A DNA stretch of 64,000 nucleotides, from assembly GCF_006149005.1 (NCBI RefSeq), contig NZ_VBSL01000002.1, positions 609,466 through 673,465 on the forward strand, in the 5' to 3' direction. The notes beneath the pieces are model-generated. The model was given only the letters and a program-made list of their open reading frames with translations. It was not told the origin of the DNA and searched no databases. Positions 62,413 through 64,000 of this stretch are shown here, piece after piece. Within the stretch, counting starts at the first letter, position 1. Each line of letters begins with the position of its first letter. This DNA comes from Larkinella sp. C7 (GTDB taxonomy: Bacteria; Bacteroidota; Bacteroidia; Cytophagales; Spirosomataceae). The position numbers and the translations under genes were made by a program.

Positions 62413-64000
62413 CCGACATGGTTTGGATTTTCTCGTTTTGCAACCGGATGCGTTGACACAGAATTCGCATCATGTTCCGCAACACTTCTTCGCGTTCTTC
62501 CATCAGGTCGTAAAAATCTTCGTGGTCGATCCGGAACAGCAGCACATCGGAAGCTACAACCGCTGAAGCCGATCGCGGTTCGGTGTCGAGCAAGGCCAGT
62601 TCACCAAACACATCGCCCCTCCCAAATTGTGCCAACCGCTGCTGGCGGTCGAAAATATCGACTGTTCCCGAATAAATTACAAACATACAGTTTCCAATAT
62701 CACCTTTCTGAAAAATGGTCTGACCATCCTGGTACGTAACTTCTTTCATGATCGGCGCAATCGTACTCAGAATATTTTCGGGCGTATCGGCAAAGAGCCG
62801 GGTATTTTTCAAAACAATAACCCGCTCAAAATCAGAAATGTGGGCTTCTGTTGATTTCATGTGTTGACTAGCTATTGTAGGATGATCGGCCAGCAATCGC
62901 TGGTACCATTCGGGGTGATGTTCCTTCACTACCTGCAAAACGCCATCGGCGCTTTCCCTCAGTAACTGAATCGGATGGTTGATATACAAACCTAATAAAC
63001 GGGTGTTTGCCAGCGAGCGTGAGGTCCACCGTCGCAGGGCTACACTGATCGTCCAGGCCGAAAACATGGTTTCTCCCTGATGCAAAATGTACGTTAACAA
63101 GGGCTCCTGCGAATGAAAAGGTTCCAGTTGCGCATCGACCAGACGGACTTTTTCGGCCACCGGCACATCGTCGAGCAGGGCCTGTAGGCACTGGTATACC
63201 ACCCGGGGAATCAGGTTGTCAAGCATCTCCAGTGCATTCGCCCGCCGTTCCCGCGAGGCATGATCGATTCCCGTCCGAACGCTGGCAATCACGTCGCGAT
63301 CATACAGTTGCATGAGCAGAAAGAAAATCCGCTGCAAGAGCAGACCGATTTCATAATCAAGACAAGCCAGCAGCTCTTTGTCATTTTTGTGGAGACTTCC
63401 GTGGAGCAACCGTTGCGCCAGTTTCAGTTCTTCCTGCAAAACCGGGTAGTATATTTCCGATTTGGTAGCGACGCTTTCCAGATGGCTCAACGCCCGCAAA
63501 GCGGCCATCCGAACCGTCAAGTCGGGTTTGCCAACGAGGGTGGTCAATACGTGATGGCTTTCAGGAACTTTGATTTTTGCACAAACCGACGCAATCCGGC
63601 GAATCAGCAGCGTATCGGATGACGCCAGAACAGCTTCTTCCAGAAACGGAACAGCCGCTGTTTGCATGTCGCTCAGGCTCCGGGCCGCGGTTCGCCAGTA
63701 GAGTTTGTCGGACAACAGGCTGACAAGCTGACGGGTCAAAGCGGCATTTTGCATGACCCCGGCCGTTCGAATGGCGGCATTCACGACGGCAGGATCGCTA
63801 CTTTTTAGGGAGGCCGTAACCAAGTCGCTTCGCTGTTGCAGTTGAAGCCCGCGGATGACCTCCAAAACCGCCATTCGGTCGGATGGATCGTTCGATGTAC
63901 TCAACTGATCCAAACTTTCGGTAGCTGATTTTGTATACGGGCGGTTTTTCCAACTCCCCAGAATGGCGCCTTTGCGGGTCGTCAATTCCGGGTGGTGCAG
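62393..64000 (-). CDS. HEAT-repeat and cyclic-nucleotide-binding protein, 5' end outside window
   Basis: The frame is open to the right edge, so the start is missing. The visible 535 residues comprise a helical-repeat region (about the first 390, with HEAT-like units) and a cyclic-nucleotide-binding domain at the end (LKNTRLFADTPENILSTIAPIMKEVTY, GNCMFVIYSGTVDIF, FGRGDVFGELALLDTEPRSASAVVA with the phosphate-binding GELALL and R-S-A). In this phylum this pair of domains is often fused to an NTT-type ATP:ADP transporter, which may be the missing front part. It would respond to cAMP or cGMP. Confidence 0.88.
   Translation of the reverse strand: MHHPELTTRKGAILGSWKNRPYTKSATESLDQLSTSNDPSDRMAVLEVIRGLQLQQRSDLVTASLKSSDPAVVNAAIRTAGVMQNAALTRQLVSLLSDKLYWRTAARSLSDMQTAAVPFLEEAVLASSDTLLIRRIASVCAKIKVPESHHVLTTLVGKPDLTVRMAALRALSHLESVATKSEIYYPVLQEELKLAQRLLHGSLHKNDKELLACLDYEIGLLLQRIFFLLMQLYDRDVIASVRTGIDHASRERRANALEMLDNLIPRVVYQCLQALLDDVPVAEKVRLVDAQLEPFHSQEPLLTYILHQGETMFSAWTISVALRRWTSRSLANTRLLGLYINHPIQLLRESADGVLQVVKEHHPEWYQRLLADHPTIASQHMKSTEAHISDFERVIVLKNTRLFADTPENILSTIAPIMKEVTYQDGQTIFQKGDIGNCMFVIYSGTVDIFDRQQRLAQFGRGDVFGELALLDTEPRSASAVVASDVLLFRIDHEDFYDLMEEREEVLRNMMRILCQRIRLQNEKIQTMSVIPNNG

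Overview
The window reads as chromosome of a Bacteroidota bacterium, most likely order Cytophagales and close to Spirosoma/Larkinella (family-level placement is inference). The grounds are a SusC/SusD pair under a sigma/FecR switch, many exported or lipoprotein genes of types common in this phylum, weak or absent Shine-Dalgarno sequences, and several upstream sites matching the Bacteroidota promoter form TTG-N19-TAnnTTTG. No rRNA, tRNA, CRISPR array or insertion sequence was recognised.

Layout. 1-5867 (minus): ECF sigma factor, FecR anti-sigma factor, SusC receptor with an N-terminal STN signalling domain, and the start of SusD. 6031-9415: a RelE-like toxin/antitoxin pair and ClpB. 9701-14311: two lipoproteins, a 56-residue membrane protein, a DUF4369 protein that ends where a thioredoxin domain would start, a GNAT acetyltransferase and a photolyase-like flavoprotein. 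14658-29328: desaturase, GH1 glucosidase, glycosyltransferase, exported phosphoesterase, a small histone-like protein, a PhoX-like lipoprotein, a di-haem peroxidase fusion, a tandem DUF1801 protein, an exported methyltransferase-fold protein, a nucleoside transporter and an exported unknown. 29352-33988: a MNT/HEPN pair whose HEPN gene is frameshifted, MutS, a TrmH/SpoU methyltransferase and a second histone-like protein. 34422-43271: orphan histidine kinase, a 1261-residue ThuA/dehydrogenase/cupredoxin lipoprotein with a Gfo/Idh/MocA oxidoreductase, a divergent AraC regulator and an NtrC-type regulator. 43341-52821: hydrolase, radical SAM protein, LolD-like ATPase, SucC, M48 and M23 peptidases, FAH-family enzyme and Bcp peroxiredoxin.

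52896-56273 is the most striking stretch. A two-subunit transketolase is interrupted, exactly between its N and C subunit genes, by an OLD/RecF-like ATPase gene and a DUF4276/TOPRIM-like gene. All four genes overlap or nearly touch. The middle of the ATPase gene is far more AT-rich than its ends. This is a good candidate for a two-gene defence module carried inside a metabolic operon.

56367-57861 encodes a sigma factor, a membrane anti-sigma candidate and a Spy/CpxP-like periplasmic protein, probably an envelope stress unit. 57945-64000 combines an FAD oxidoreductase, a seven-helix membrane protein and a class III nucleotidyl cyclase in one operon, next to an HD-domain protein and a HEAT plus cyclic-nucleotide-binding protein. 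Together these suggest a local cyclic-nucleotide circuit.

A recurring feature is a set of long hairpins in gene gaps, several built from degenerate seven-base units. Two contain perfect arms of 31 and 37 bp, and two run into the stop codon of the preceding gene.
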